DNA of 64,000 nucleotides from JBOZRQ01 sp050789255 (GTDB taxonomy: Bacteria > Bacillota > Sulfobacillia > Symbiobacteriales > Symbiobacteriaceae). Shown piece after piece: positions 25,028-33,187 of this stretch (position 1 is the stretch's first letter; the number at the start of each line of letters is the position of its first letter). The DNA lies in NCBI GenBank assembly GCA_050789255.1, contig JBOZRQ010000039.1, positions 55,604 to 119,603 of the forward strand, read 5' to 3'. The notes beneath the pieces are model-generated. The model did not search any database and had not been told where the DNA came from. It was given only the letters and a program-made list of their open reading frames with translations. The position numbers and the translations under genes are program-made.

Positions 25028-26698
25028 GTGCTAACGGACATTGAAATCGCTCAAGCAGCGAAGATGGCTCCGATTACGCAGGTTGCGGAATCGATCGGCC
25101 TGTCGGCCGATGACCTTGAACTCTACGGTAAGTACAAGGCCAAAGTTGCGGGGCATGTTTGGGACAGGGTGAAGGATAAGGCCGACGGCAAGCTGATCCT
25201 GGTGACAGCGATCAGCCCGACGCCGGCCGGTGAAGGCAAGACGACGGTGACGGTCGGCCTCGGTGAGGCCATGAAGCATATTGGCAAGCGCGCCATGATC
25301 GCTCTGCGGGAGCCCTCGCTGGGCCCGGCATTTGGTGTCAAGGGCGGCGCCGCCGGCGGCGGATACGCACAGGTGGTGCCCATGGATGATATCAACCTAC
25401 ACTTTACTGGCGACTTCCACGCCATTACCTCGGCCAATAACCTGCTGGCGGCGATGATCGATAACCACCTGCAGCAGGGAAACAAGCTGAACCTGGACCC
25501 CCGCCAGATCACCTTCAAGCGGGTCATGGACATGAACGACCGGGCCCTGCGTGAGATGGTGATCGGCCTTGGCGGCAAGAACCAGGGCGTGCCCCGGCAG
25601 GAGGAGTTCATGATAACCCCGGCCTCGGAGATCATGGCGACGCTGTGCCTCTCCAAGGATCTGATGGACCTCCGCCGCCGGTGTGGCGAGATCATCGTGG
25701 GCTATAACTACGAGGGGGCGCCGGTGCGGGCGCATCAGCTGAACGCCCAGGGCGCCATGGCGGTCGTGCTAAAGGATGCGATCAAGCCGAACCTGGTGCA
25801 GACGCTGGAGAACACCCCGGCGCTGGTCCACGGCGGTCCGTTCGCCAACATCGCCCACGGCTGCAATACCGTGGCTGCGACCCGGCTGGCGCTCAAGCTG
25901 GCTGACTACGTAATCACGGAGGCTGGCTTCGGCGCCGACCTGGGCGCTGAGAAGTTCATCGACATCAAGTGCCGGCTCTCGGGCCTGCGCCCGTCGGCTG
26001 TGGTGCTTGTCGCCACGATCCGGTCGCTCAAGATGCACGGCGGGCTGGCCAAGGACGCCCTGACCCAGGAGAACCTGGAGGCGCTCCGGGCCGGCGCCGC
26101 GAACCTGCAGCGGCACCTGCGCAACGTGACCAAGGTCTATGGCCTGCCCTGCGTGGTGGCAATCAACCGCTTCCCCGCCGACACCCCGGCGGAGATCGAG
26201 CTGGTCAAGCAGCTGGCCGAGGAGGCCGGCGGCAAGGCGATTCTGACCGACGTGTTCGCCCGGGGCGGCGAGGGCGGCGCCGACCTGGCCCGCCACGTGG
26301 TGGAGCTGGTGGAGCAGCCGAACCAGTTCAGCTTCGTCTACGAGGACAGCGACTCGCTCAAGGTGAAGATCGAAAAGGTCGCCACCAAGGTCTACGGCGC
26401 CGACGGCGTGGACTTCTCGAAGGAAGCCGAGCGCATGCTGCGCAAGCTGGGCAAGGAGGGCTTTGCGGGCGCCCCGGTCTGCATCGCCAAGACCCAGTAC
26501 TCCTTCTCGGATGATCCCAAGCTGTTGGGCGCCCCCTCCGGCTGGCGACTCACGGTGCGTGAGGTCCGGCCTTCGGCCGGCGCCGGCTTCGTGGTAGCGA
26601 TCACCGGAGAAATCATGACCATGCCCGGCCTACCGGAAGTCCCGGCGGCCGAGAAGATCGACATCGACGAGAACGGCCGGATTGTTGGACTGTTCTAA
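25028..26698 (+). CDS. fhs: Formate--tetrahydrofolate ligase
   Basis: Interconverts formate + THF + ATP and 10-formyl-THF. 556 residues with the P-loop TPAGEGKTT at about 60, followed by EPSLGPAFGVKGGAAGGG and HFTGDFHAIT. GTG 25028 has GAGGAGG upstream. As the last gene of the hut cluster it may run toward formate, recovering ATP from the histidine-derived formimino carbon; this direction is inferred from context. A strong terminator follows. Confidence 0.97.
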   Translation: MLTDIEIAQAAKMAPITQVAESIGLSADDLELYGKYKAKVAGHVWDRVKDKADGKLILVTAISPTPAGEGKTTVTVGLGEAMKHIGKRAMIALREPSLGPAFGVKGGAAGGGYAQVVPMDDINLHFTGDFHAITSANNLLAAMIDNHLQQGNKLNLDPRQITFKRVMDMNDRALREMVIGLGGKNQGVPRQEEFMITPASEIMATLCLSKDLMDLRRRCGEIIVGYNYEGAPVRAHQLNAQGAMAVVLKDAIKPNLVQTLENTPALVHGGPFANIAHGCNTVAATRLALKLADYVITEAGFGADLGAEKFIDIKCRLSGLRPSAVVLVATIRSLKMHGGLAKDALTQENLEALRAGAANLQRHLRNVTKVYGLPCVVAINRFPADTPAEIELVKQLAEEAGGKAILTDVFARGGEGGADLARHVVELVEQPNQFSFVYEDSDSLKVKIEKVATKVYGADGVDFSKEAERMLRKLGKEGFAGAPVCIAKTQYSFSDDPKLLGAPSGWRLTVREVRPSAGAGFVVAITGEIMTMPGLPEVPAAEKIDIDENGRIVGLF

Positions 26699-26704
26699 AG
26701 AGCT

Positions 26705-26744
26705 AACAGAAAAAGCAGGCGGTGTACCGCCTGCTTTTTCTGTT
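26705..26744. terminator. Terminator of the hut/fhs operon
   Basis: A 40-base perfect palindrome centred on GTAC, with arms of the form AACAGAAAAAGCAGGCGGT. It is symmetrical and also ends the small gene that converges from the right. Confidence 0.93.
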
Positions 26745-26753
26745 ACCCCACTG

Positions 26754-26909
26754 CTAAAAACCAATGGTGAATGGCCCAATCGGACCCCAGGGCCCAATTC
26801 GCCAGGAACCTACGGTCCCAGCCTGAGACAAGGCGGTGACCGTGAACAGGGTTGCCAGTACAACCGCCCAGATGAGTATCTTCAGCTTTGTTCTCCTACG
26901 AATGGCCAC
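26754..26909 (-). CDS. 51-residue secreted or membrane peptide (unrecognised)
   Basis: A short open frame that standard size filters would miss. GTG 26909 is preceded by GGGGGGAAATA. The product starts with a basic segment (MAIRRRTKLK), then a hydrophobic helix of about 17 residues (ILIWAVVLATLFTVTAL), then a Ser-Gln-Ala typical of a signal-peptidase site, leaving a 20-22-residue tail rich in Gly, Pro and Trp (WRIGPWGPIGPFTIGF). The stop lies ten bases before a terminator usable on this strand. It is divergent from the diguanylate cyclase gene at 27057. Function unknown. Confidence 0.5.
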   Translation of the reverse strand: MAIRRRTKLKILIWAVVLATLFTVTALSQAGTVGSWRIGPWGPIGPFTIGF

Positions 26910-26969
26910 ACTATTTCCCCCCAAAGATAAATTCGGTCATCTCCTATTACGGTGAGGCTCGCTAGAAAG

Positions 26970-26995
26970 TTCGACATAAAATGGGATTTAATCCC
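26970..26995. promoter_or_regulatory. Spo0A-box match and palindrome before the diguanylate cyclase gene
   Basis: TTCGACA (26970-26976) is an exact inverse of the 0A-box core TGTCGAA. GGGATT-T-AATCCC (26983-26995) is a perfect palindrome next to it. Both lie in the gap between the divergent small gene and the GGDEF gene. The remaining gap sequence is AT-rich (TTATGTGTTATTATAG) and probably holds the promoter. Confidence 0.4.
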
Positions 26996-27056
26996 TTAGT
27001 TGTTATGTGTTATTATAGTAGATGAAAGTTTCAAATTGTACTGCGGGGGTGAGGAA

Positions 27057-28250
27057 ATGTCTACACGTTTATCCTTAAAGACAAAGATCACAATCCTTGT
27101 TGTAACGGTAATCGGGCTAACCTCGGGGTTCTTGGGGCAGTTTGTGATCACAACGCTAAGTAACCTCCTAACGGACGCGGCGGGACGCGGTGCGGTAACC
27201 GCTGCAACGGCGATTGCCGGTTCTGTAGAACCCGAGGTGCTGGAAACGGGTTTGGCCTCCCTTAACACCAGCAAAGTCCAACATCGAATGGAAGACTTGG
27301 TAGGACAGGGACATTTGGTCGGTGCCAGCATCATGAGAGTTGAACAGAACCGGGTAACCTATGTTGCTAGTGCCGGCCAGACATTCGTTACTGAACATCA
27401 TGCTCCAGGCACTTCGTTTGATCCCGCAGATAAGCGCTCAACCATGTTGCATTGGAAGCAAGAAGCCGGAAGGTCCCTTTGGGTGTTCGAAGATGCCCCT
27501 GAGCACCTCTACATGGCAGGGTGGTCCCCGATTTTCGACTCGCGTCATCAAATTGGGCTTGCTTTGGTTTTCGTAGACGTTACGGCGATAAACTCCGCTC
27601 TGTCCACACTAATCGTAGCCGTGGCAGTCACGTGCCTAACGCTAGTGTTACTCTCAGGCGTTGTTGCCTACAAGTTCGGTGCAGGCTTCGAAAAATCCGC
27701 AGTCACAGACGGCCTGATGGGCATCTACAACCACAAGTACCTGAAGCAGCGTCTGGAGCAGGAAGTTGCGAAGGCCGCCCGCTACGGTCAGCAGACCTCC
27801 CTCGTCCTCTTCGACATCGATTTCTTCAAGCGGGTCAACGATACATACGGCCACGCCACTGGCGACCTGGTCCTCAAGAGCCTCGCGAAGTGGGTCACCG
27901 AGACTGCGCGCAACACCGATGTGGTCGCCCGGTATGGTGGCGAGGAGATTGCGGTGATCCTGCCCCACACCGGCCTGGCGGGCGCCCAGGAGTTCGCTGA
28001 GCGCCTGCGCCTCAAGATCTCCAACCAGGTGGTTCACGACCCCGGGGAGGATGCCAAGTTCCGCGTCACCGTCTCCGTGGGCGTGGCCCAGTGGGAGAAG
28101 GGACTGAGCATGATGGACCTGATTAAGCGGGCCGACGCCGCCCTGTACCACTCCAAGAATATGGGGCGAAACCGGGTGACCATCTTCCAGGAGGAGATCC
28201 TGCCCGGCGAGAGCCCGGTGGGCGCCCCGGCGGCCCAGGGCAAGCGATAG
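27057..28250 (+). CDS. Membrane diguanylate cyclase with external sensor region
   Basis: About 397 residues: one N-terminal membrane helix (about 10-30), a 150-residue external region, a second helix (about 183-207) and a GGDEF domain (about 216-380) that makes cyclic di-GMP from GTP. The active site reads GGEEI, which is competent, and an inhibitory-site RxxD (RNTD) lies five residues upstream. ATG 27057 follows GGGGTGAGG. The first half of the gene is visibly lower in GC and has more relaxed codon choice than the GGDEF half, suggesting a domain fusion or transfer. The external region is not a family I can name. Confidence 0.88.
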   Translation: MSTRLSLKTKITILVVTVIGLTSGFLGQFVITTLSNLLTDAAGRGAVTAATAIAGSVEPEVLETGLASLNTSKVQHRMEDLVGQGHLVGASIMRVEQNRVTYVASAGQTFVTEHHAPGTSFDPADKRSTMLHWKQEAGRSLWVFEDAPEHLYMAGWSPIFDSRHQIGLALVFVDVTAINSALSTLIVAVAVTCLTLVLLSGVVAYKFGAGFEKSAVTDGLMGIYNHKYLKQRLEQEVAKAARYGQQTSLVLFDIDFFKRVNDTYGHATGDLVLKSLAKWVTETARNTDVVARYGGEEIAVILPHTGLAGAQEFAERLRLKISNQVVHDPGEDAKFRVTVSVGVAQWEKGLSMMDLIKRADAALYHSKNMGRNRVTIFQEEILPGESPVGAPAAQGKR

Positions 28251-28256
28251 GCCATG

Positions 28257-28290
28257 CAAGCCTTCCCGGCAAACCTGGGAAGGCTTTTTT
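28257..28290 (+). terminator. Terminator of the diguanylate cyclase gene
   Basis: AAGCCTTCCC pairs with GGGAAGGCTT, followed by TTTT. Confidence 0.88.
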
Positions 28291-28340
28291 CTGTGACCCC
28301 GAACCTTCCCGGTTTCTGCCGCGCTCTTTTGTCTTGAAAA

Positions 28341-28379
28341 GCATGCAGGATTTCCGTTGTGCATAAAGGAAATCCATGC
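28341..28379. repeat. Inverted repeat before the surface-protein operon
   Basis: GCATGCAGGATTTCC (28341-28355) and GGAAATCCATGC (28368-28379) form an imperfect inverted repeat with a 12-base centre, ending 30 bases before the start codon. It may be an operator or a leader hairpin. Confidence 0.4.
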
Positions 28380-28409
28380 CTGGTCAATTTCGCCGAGGGA
28401 AGTGGTTTC

Positions 28410-29114
28410 ATGAACCCGTGGGCTCAGGTCAAGCGTCTGTCGGCCCTCGTGGTGATGGTATTCTTTGTCCTGGGGGTTATGGTGACCCCCGCCTTGGCCG
28501 CCAGCAAATCTTTCTCCAGCGGCTCCAAGTCGGGTTACAGTTCGGGCAGCCGGTCCTACTCGACACCTAAGTCGTCGACCCCGAGCACCCCGTCTCGCTC
28601 TTACTCCACGCCAAAGCCTTCCACCACCACACCGAAATCGACAACCACCACACCAAAACCGTCGACCAGCACCCCTGCGCCATCGACGTCGACGACACCC
28701 AACCGCTCCTTCTCCAGCGAAAGCAAGAACTATAGCACCCCGAACTCGCAGAACTACTCCAGCGGCAGCCGCAACTACTCCAGCGAGAGCCGGAACTACT
28801 CGAGCCAGCGGTCCACGACCCCGACCCCGTCTGGCTCCACCACCAGCACCACGCCCCCGCCCTCCTACGACCTGGGCAAGACCAAGTACCCCACCCAGCC
28901 CCCGGTCGTCATCGTAGGGCCGACGAGTTACGACCCCTGGTACTGGCACGACTGGTACTACGGGCGCCCCTGGTACTGGCGCATCTGGCACCGGCCCGTC
29001 TACTACGGTGACTCCGGCTGGGGCATCAGCTGGGTCACGGTCATCGCCTTTGGCATTGGCATCTGGTTTCTGCTTGGAATGATCTCCGCAGCAGCGGCGA
29101 GGAGGAGGCGTTAG
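28410..29114 (+). CDS. Ser/Thr-rich exported protein with C-terminal membrane anchor
   Basis: 234 residues. A signal sequence ends at about residue 30 (TPALAAS). Then about 110 residues of low complexity rich in Ser, Thr, Pro, Tyr and Asn, with repeats such as SRSYSTPK and SRNYSSES, followed by a Trp/Tyr-rich stretch (DPWYWHDWYYGRPWYWRIW) and a C-terminal helix ending in RRRR. The likely topology is an external glycosylatable stalk anchored by the C-terminal helix. No LPxTG motif. ATG 28410 follows GAGGGAAGTGG. First gene of a three-gene set. Confidence 0.75.
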   Translation: MNPWAQVKRLSALVVMVFFVLGVMVTPALAASKSFSSGSKSGYSSGSRSYSTPKSSTPSTPSRSYSTPKPSTTTPKSTTTTPKPSTSTPAPSTSTTPNRSFSSESKNYSTPNSQNYSSGSRNYSSESRNYSSQRSTTPTPSGSTTSTTPPPSYDLGKTKYPTQPPVVIVGPTSYDPWYWHDWYYGRPWYWRIWHRPVYYGDSGWGISWVTVIAFGIGIWFLLGMISAAAARRRR

Positions 29115-29116
29115 TC

Positions 29117-29305
29117 ATGTTTGAACTGCAGGGCAAGAAGGTCTGGATCCCGCGGGATGCACTGGGTGAGAACGGCTTTGAGGGCCGTGTGGAGCGGGTT
29201 TCCGGCAAGTGGCTTTGCATTAAGGTGGGCGACCCGCAGGGCGTCACCGAGTGCATCTGGATCAATTCCGATCTGCAGCGAGAGATCCAGGTCCTGGCGG
29301 ACTAG
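29117..29305 (+). CDS. 62-residue hypothetical protein
   Basis: A small soluble protein, probably all-beta (KKVWIPRDALGENGFEGRVE), not recognised. It starts two bases after the preceding stop behind GGAGGAGGCG, so it is coupled to the surface-protein gene. The third gene of the set encodes a DUF350-like membrane protein. Confidence 0.65.
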   Translation: MFELQGKKVWIPRDALGENGFEGRVERVSGKWLCIKVGDPQGVTECIWINSDLQREIQVLAD

Positions 29306-29345
29306 TCCGCAGAAACGCAGTCTCGAACCGGGGGGACACCGCCTT

Positions 29346-29750
29346 ATGAACTTGCCGTGGGAAAGCTTTGGTTGGACGCTCATCTTTACGTTTACGGGCC
29401 TGGCCCTGATGTTTGTGGGCCTGCTGGTCTTCGACTGGCTGGTGCCTTTCAAACTGTTCGTCGAAGCAGAGTCGGGTAACGAGGCTGTTGGATGGCTCAT
29501 CGCCGGGTTCCTCATTTCGACCGGCATCGTCCTGGGTGATGCGTTCCGCCACAACGTAGGCCTGCTTCAGGGCGTGACCTACGCGGTGCTGGGCATCCTG
29601 CTCAACTACCTGGGTTACTACCTGTGGGAGTGGCTCACGCCCAAGTGGAGCCTGAACGGAGCGATCCAGAAAGGCTCGACGGCGGCCGGCAAAATCGTAT
29701 TCGGTATCTTCGTGGCCATCGGCCTGGTGGTGGTCGGCTCCTTTAGCTAG
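29346..29750 (+). CDS. DUF350-family membrane protein
   Basis: 134 residues with four hydrophobic helices. The pattern of a helix with FKLFVEAESGNEAVGW and GIVLGDAF between membrane spans matches DUF350 (YjfL-like) proteins. Role unknown; in other bacteria such genes occur with small exported partners. ATG 29346 is chosen because earlier in-frame starts would run through the 62-residue gene. Followed by a terminator. Confidence 0.7.
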   Translation: MNLPWESFGWTLIFTFTGLALMFVGLLVFDWLVPFKLFVEAESGNEAVGWLIAGFLISTGIVLGDAFRHNVGLLQGVTYAVLGILLNYLGYYLWEWLTPKWSLNGAIQKGSTAAGKIVFGIFVAIGLVVVGSFS

Positions 29751-29775
29751 GCCCACATTGGCAGGTAGATGGTAT

Positions 29776-29806
29776 GGCCGGGGCGAATTCTAGCCCCGGC
29801 CTTTTC
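29776..29806 (+). terminator. Terminator before folP
   Basis: GGCCGGGGC pairs with GCCCCGGCC across GAATTCTA, then TTTTC. Confidence 0.88.
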
Positions 29807-29831
29807 GCATCGTAATGATGAGGTGTTACTG

Positions 29832-30695
29832 TTGCACGACCGGACCTGGAAGAGATGGAGGATCCCCTGCGGCCCCGCCACGCTTGAACTGGGCGCCCGC
29901 ACATACATTATGGGCATCCTGAATGTGACCCCCGACTCCTTTTCGGACGGCGGCCAGTTTATGGACGTCGAGCGGGCGATCGCCCATGCCAGGGAGATGC
30001 TGGCCGAGGGCGCCGACATCATCGACATCGGAGGGGAGTCCACCCGCCCCGGTCATATTCCCGTTGATGCCGAGGAGGAGATCAGACGGGTTGTCCCGGT
30101 GATCGAAGCGGTGCGGCGGGAGTTTCCGGGTGTTCCGATTTCGATCGACACCTACAAGGCCTCTGTGGCCGAAGCCGCTGTGAAGGCGGGCGCCAACATG
30201 ATCAACGACGTGTGGGGCCTGCTGCACGACCCGGATCTGGCGGCGGTGGCGGCCCAGTACCAGGTCCCCGTTGTGGTGATGCACAATCAGGAAGGCACCG
30301 AGTACACCGACCTGATGCACGACATCATCGCCTCGCTGCGCCGCTCCGTCCGAACGGCCGTCGCGGCGGGCCTGCCGCCTGACATGGTGATCATCGACCC
30401 GGGCATTGGCTTTGGGAAGACCGTGGCGCAAAACCTGGATGTCCTGAAGGACCTGGCGGAGCTGCAGGTGCTCGGGCGCCCAATCTTGCTGGGCACAAGC
30501 CGCAAGAGCACCATCGGCAAGGTGCTTGGCGGGGTGCCGGTCGAGGAACGGGTGGAGGGAACGGCAGCCACCGTGGCCCTGGGCATCGCCTGCGGGGCGG
30601 ACATTGTCCGTGTGCATGACGTAAAGGCGATCAAGCGGGTCGCTATGATGACGGACGCCATCGTGCGTCCTGGGCGTGGCGGATTTCAGCCCTAG
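29832..30695 (+). CDS. folP: Dihydropteroate synthase
   Basis: Condenses p-aminobenzoate with dihydropterin pyrophosphate in folate synthesis. About 287 residues. Signatures: MGILNVTPDSFSDGG at about 30, GADIIDIGGESTRPG, then IDPGIGFGKT and a C-terminal RVHD. TTG 29832 follows GATGAGGTG with good spacing; an ATG at 29769 would start inside the terminator of the previous operon and is rejected. folB and folK follow, as in Bacillus. Confidence 0.95.
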   Translation: MHDRTWKRWRIPCGPATLELGARTYIMGILNVTPDSFSDGGQFMDVERAIAHAREMLAEGADIIDIGGESTRPGHIPVDAEEEIRRVVPVIEAVRREFPGVPISIDTYKASVAEAAVKAGANMINDVWGLLHDPDLAAVAAQYQVPVVVMHNQEGTEYTDLMHDIIASLRRSVRTAVAAGLPPDMVIIDPGIGFGKTVAQNLDVLKDLAELQVLGRPILLGTSRKSTIGKVLGGVPVEERVEGTAATVALGIACGADIVRVHDVKAIKRVAMMTDAIVRPGRGGFQP

Positions 30696-30719
30696 TTGAA
30701 CGGAGGCTGCAACTGAACA

Positions 30720-31082
30720 ATGGACCGCATTATTCTTACTGGGATGCGCTTTTACGGATATCATGGCGTGCTGCCCGAGGAGACCCGTTTGGGGCAGCAC
30801 TTCCGCATCGACGTAGAGATGTACGCTGACCTGCAGCTGGCTGGCACCACGGACGATCTGCAGGCGACGATCAACTACGGCGAGGTGTACGCCGTCGCCA
30901 AGCAGGTGGTGGAAGGGCCGCCCTTCAAGCTGATCGAGGCGGTGGGCGAACAGGTTGCAACCCGCATTCTCAAGGAGTTCCCGGTCCGGGAGGTCGTGGT
31001 GCGCGTACATAAGCCCGGCGCCCCAATTCCCGGCCCGTTCGACTGCGTGACGGTGGAACTGCACCGGCGGAGGCAGCCATGA
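30720..31082 (+). CDS. folB: Dihydroneopterin aldolase
   Basis: 120 residues. Carries the family start IILTGMRFYGYHGVLPEE and the catalytic region INYGEVY. Makes hydroxymethyl-dihydropterin for FolK. Overlaps folK by four bases (ATGA). Confidence 0.94.
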   Translation: MDRIILTGMRFYGYHGVLPEETRLGQHFRIDVEMYADLQLAGTTDDLQATINYGEVYAVAKQVVEGPPFKLIEAVGEQVATRILKEFPVREVVVRVHKPGAPIPGPFDCVTVELHRRRQP

Positions 31083-31576
31083 CGATCGCCTACCTATCGC
31101 TGGGGAGCAATCTGGGAGACCGGGTGGAGAACCTGACCGAGGCCGTCCGCCGGCTCAGCGCCCCGCACACCCGGGTCACCGGCATCAGCAGCGTCTACGA
31201 GACGGCGCCCCAGGGCAAAACGGATCAGCCGAACTTCGTCAACATCGCCGTGGAGGTCGATACCGACCTGGATCCACGGGAACTGCTGCGCCACGCGCAG
31301 TCCGTAGAGCAGGGAATGGGGCGTTTGCGCAAGGAGCGCTGGGGCCCTCGTATCATCGATCTTGATATTGTCCGCTACGGCGATATCACCATGGATGGGG
31401 ACGAACTCACCCTGCCCCACCCGCGCATGCACGAGCGCGCCTTCGTGCTGATTCCCGTGCTTGAGGTAAACCCGGACCTGCCTTTGCGCCAGCACCTTGT
31501 GGCGCTTCCGGACCAGGGGGTCACTCTCATTTTGGCGGCAACCTCTTTCAAGGCCCGCCTGAGCGGGGTACAATAG
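31079..31576 (+). CDS. folK: 2-amino-4-hydroxy-6-hydroxymethyldihydropteridine pyrophosphokinase
   Basis: 165 residues. Starts with AYLSLGSNLGDR and contains GRLRKERWGPRIIDLDI, the magnesium/ATP-binding signature of HPPK, then LPHPRMHERAFVL. Supplies the pyrophosphorylated pterin to FolP encoded two genes upstream. nadB follows after 30 bases. Confidence 0.95.
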   Translation: MTIAYLSLGSNLGDRVENLTEAVRRLSAPHTRVTGISSVYETAPQGKTDQPNFVNIAVEVDTDLDPRELLRHAQSVEQGMGRLRKERWGPRIIDLDIVRYGDITMDGDELTLPHPRMHERAFVLIPVLEVNPDLPLRQHLVALPDQGVTLILAATSFKARLSGVQ

Positions 31577-31606
31577 AGCGAACCTTTACGGCTGGAGGGC
31601 AATTCC

Positions 31607-33184
31607 ATGTCAACTACGCGCTACTTGTCCAACTTCGATATGGCCAAGCTGCCACAGGTCTCTTGCGACGTGCTAGTGGTAGGTACCGGCATTGCGGGAC
31701 TTTACACCGCGCTGAAGGCGTCGCCCATCGGGCGCGTCATTGTACTGACGAAGAGCAAGCTGGAAGAATCGAATACGGAGTACGCCCAGGGGGGAATCGC
31801 AGCCGCTATTGGCACGGAGGATTCACCCCGTTTGCATTTCATGGATACCCTGGAGGCTGGGGCCGGGCTCTGCGATGAGGATGCCGTGCAGGTGCTCGTC
31901 GAGGAAGGCCCGGACTGTGTGCGTGAGCTGATCAAGATCGGCACGCAGTTCGACAAAGATGAGGAGGGCGAGTACCAGCTGACCCGGGAGGGCGCCCACT
32001 CCATGCGCCGGATTCTCCATGCCCGCGGCGACGCGACCGGCGATGAAATTCGGCGGGCTTTGCAGCACAAAGTATATGAAGAGGGCATCATCGTCTACGA
32101 GAACCAGTACATCGTCGATATATTGATGCAGGATGGCCGCTGCATTGGTGTGCTGGCGCTCGATGCCCACGAGCGGATGACCGCCTACATCGCACGGGCT
32201 ACGATCCTGTGCACCGGCGGCGCCGGCCAGCTCTACATCAACAGCACCAACCCTGAGGTAGCCACCGGCGACGGCATCGCGATCGCCTACCGCGCCGGGG
32301 CTGACATTCAAGATGTGGAGTTTGTGCAGTTCCATCCCACGGCGCTGTATGGGGAAGGGACGCCCAAGTTCCTGATCTCCGAGGCGGTGCGCGGTGAGGG
32401 CGCCCTCCTTCTGAACAAAAACGGTGAGCGCTTCATGCCGGATTACCACCCGCGGGCGGAACTGGCGCCGCGTGATGTCGTCTCCCGGGCGATCGTTGAC
32501 CAGATGCGCAAGACAGGGCATCCCTGCGTCTATGAGGATGCGCGGGCCATTCCGGGCGTCAAGGAGCGGTTCCCCACGATCTACGCAGCCTGCCTGCGCC
32601 GGGGAATTGACATCACGCAGGATTTAATCCCCGTAGCGCCGGCTGCCCACTACATCATGGGCGGCGTCAGGACCGACGTGAACGGCCGCACCAACATCGC
32701 GGGTCTCTATGCCTGCGGCGAGGTGGCCTGCACGGGTATCCACGGTGCGAACCGGCTGGCCTCCAACAGCCTGCTGGAGGGGTTGGTCTTCGGACGCCGC
32801 ATCGCCCAGGTGCTGGCGACTGAACTCCCGGCAGAGGTCGAGAGCCGCAACTTCGGCTGGCGGTCGGCCCCCGCGATTCCCGACCGGCCGCTCAACTGGC
32901 TGTGGGCCGAAATCCAGCAGTTGATGTGGGACAACGTCGGCATCGCCCGTGAAGCGGGCGGCCTCAACGCAGCCATCGACCGCCTGTCGAAGATCGTGGA
33001 CTCCATGAGCGGGGCGCTGATCTCCAAGGAAGGGTTCCAGGTAGCGAACCTGGCCACCGTCGCCTTGCTGATCGCCCAGGCGGCCATCACGCGGGAGGAG
33101 AGCCGCGGCGGACATTTCCGGACCGATTTCCCGAGCCGCGACGATGAGCACTGGAAGCGGCACGTCTCACAGAGGAGGGCGTAA
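31607..33184 (+). CDS. nadB: L-aspartate oxidase
   Basis: FAD enzyme that oxidises L-aspartate to iminoaspartate for de novo NAD synthesis. 525 residues. The N-terminal dinucleotide motif GTGIAGLYTA, the EYAQGGIAAA and HARGDATGDEI segments, and FVQFHPTAL / HGANRLASNSLLEGLVFG in the C-terminal part are typical. It is followed three bases later by nadC. nadA (quinolinate synthase) is not in the window. Confidence 0.96.
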   Translation: MSTTRYLSNFDMAKLPQVSCDVLVVGTGIAGLYTALKASPIGRVIVLTKSKLEESNTEYAQGGIAAAIGTEDSPRLHFMDTLEAGAGLCDEDAVQVLVEEGPDCVRELIKIGTQFDKDEEGEYQLTREGAHSMRRILHARGDATGDEIRRALQHKVYEEGIIVYENQYIVDILMQDGRCIGVLALDAHERMTAYIARATILCTGGAGQLYINSTNPEVATGDGIAIAYRAGADIQDVEFVQFHPTALYGEGTPKFLISEAVRGEGALLLNKNGERFMPDYHPRAELAPRDVVSRAIVDQMRKTGHPCVYEDARAIPGVKERFPTIYAACLRRGIDITQDLIPVAPAAHYIMGGVRTDVNGRTNIAGLYACGEVACTGIHGANRLASNSLLEGLVFGRRIAQVLATELPAEVESRNFGWRSAPAIPDRPLNWLWAEIQQLMWDNVGIAREAGGLNAAIDRLSKIVDSMSGALISKEGFQVANLATVALLIAQAAITREESRGGHFRTDFPSRDDEHWKRHVSQRRA

Positions 33185-33187
33185 CCT

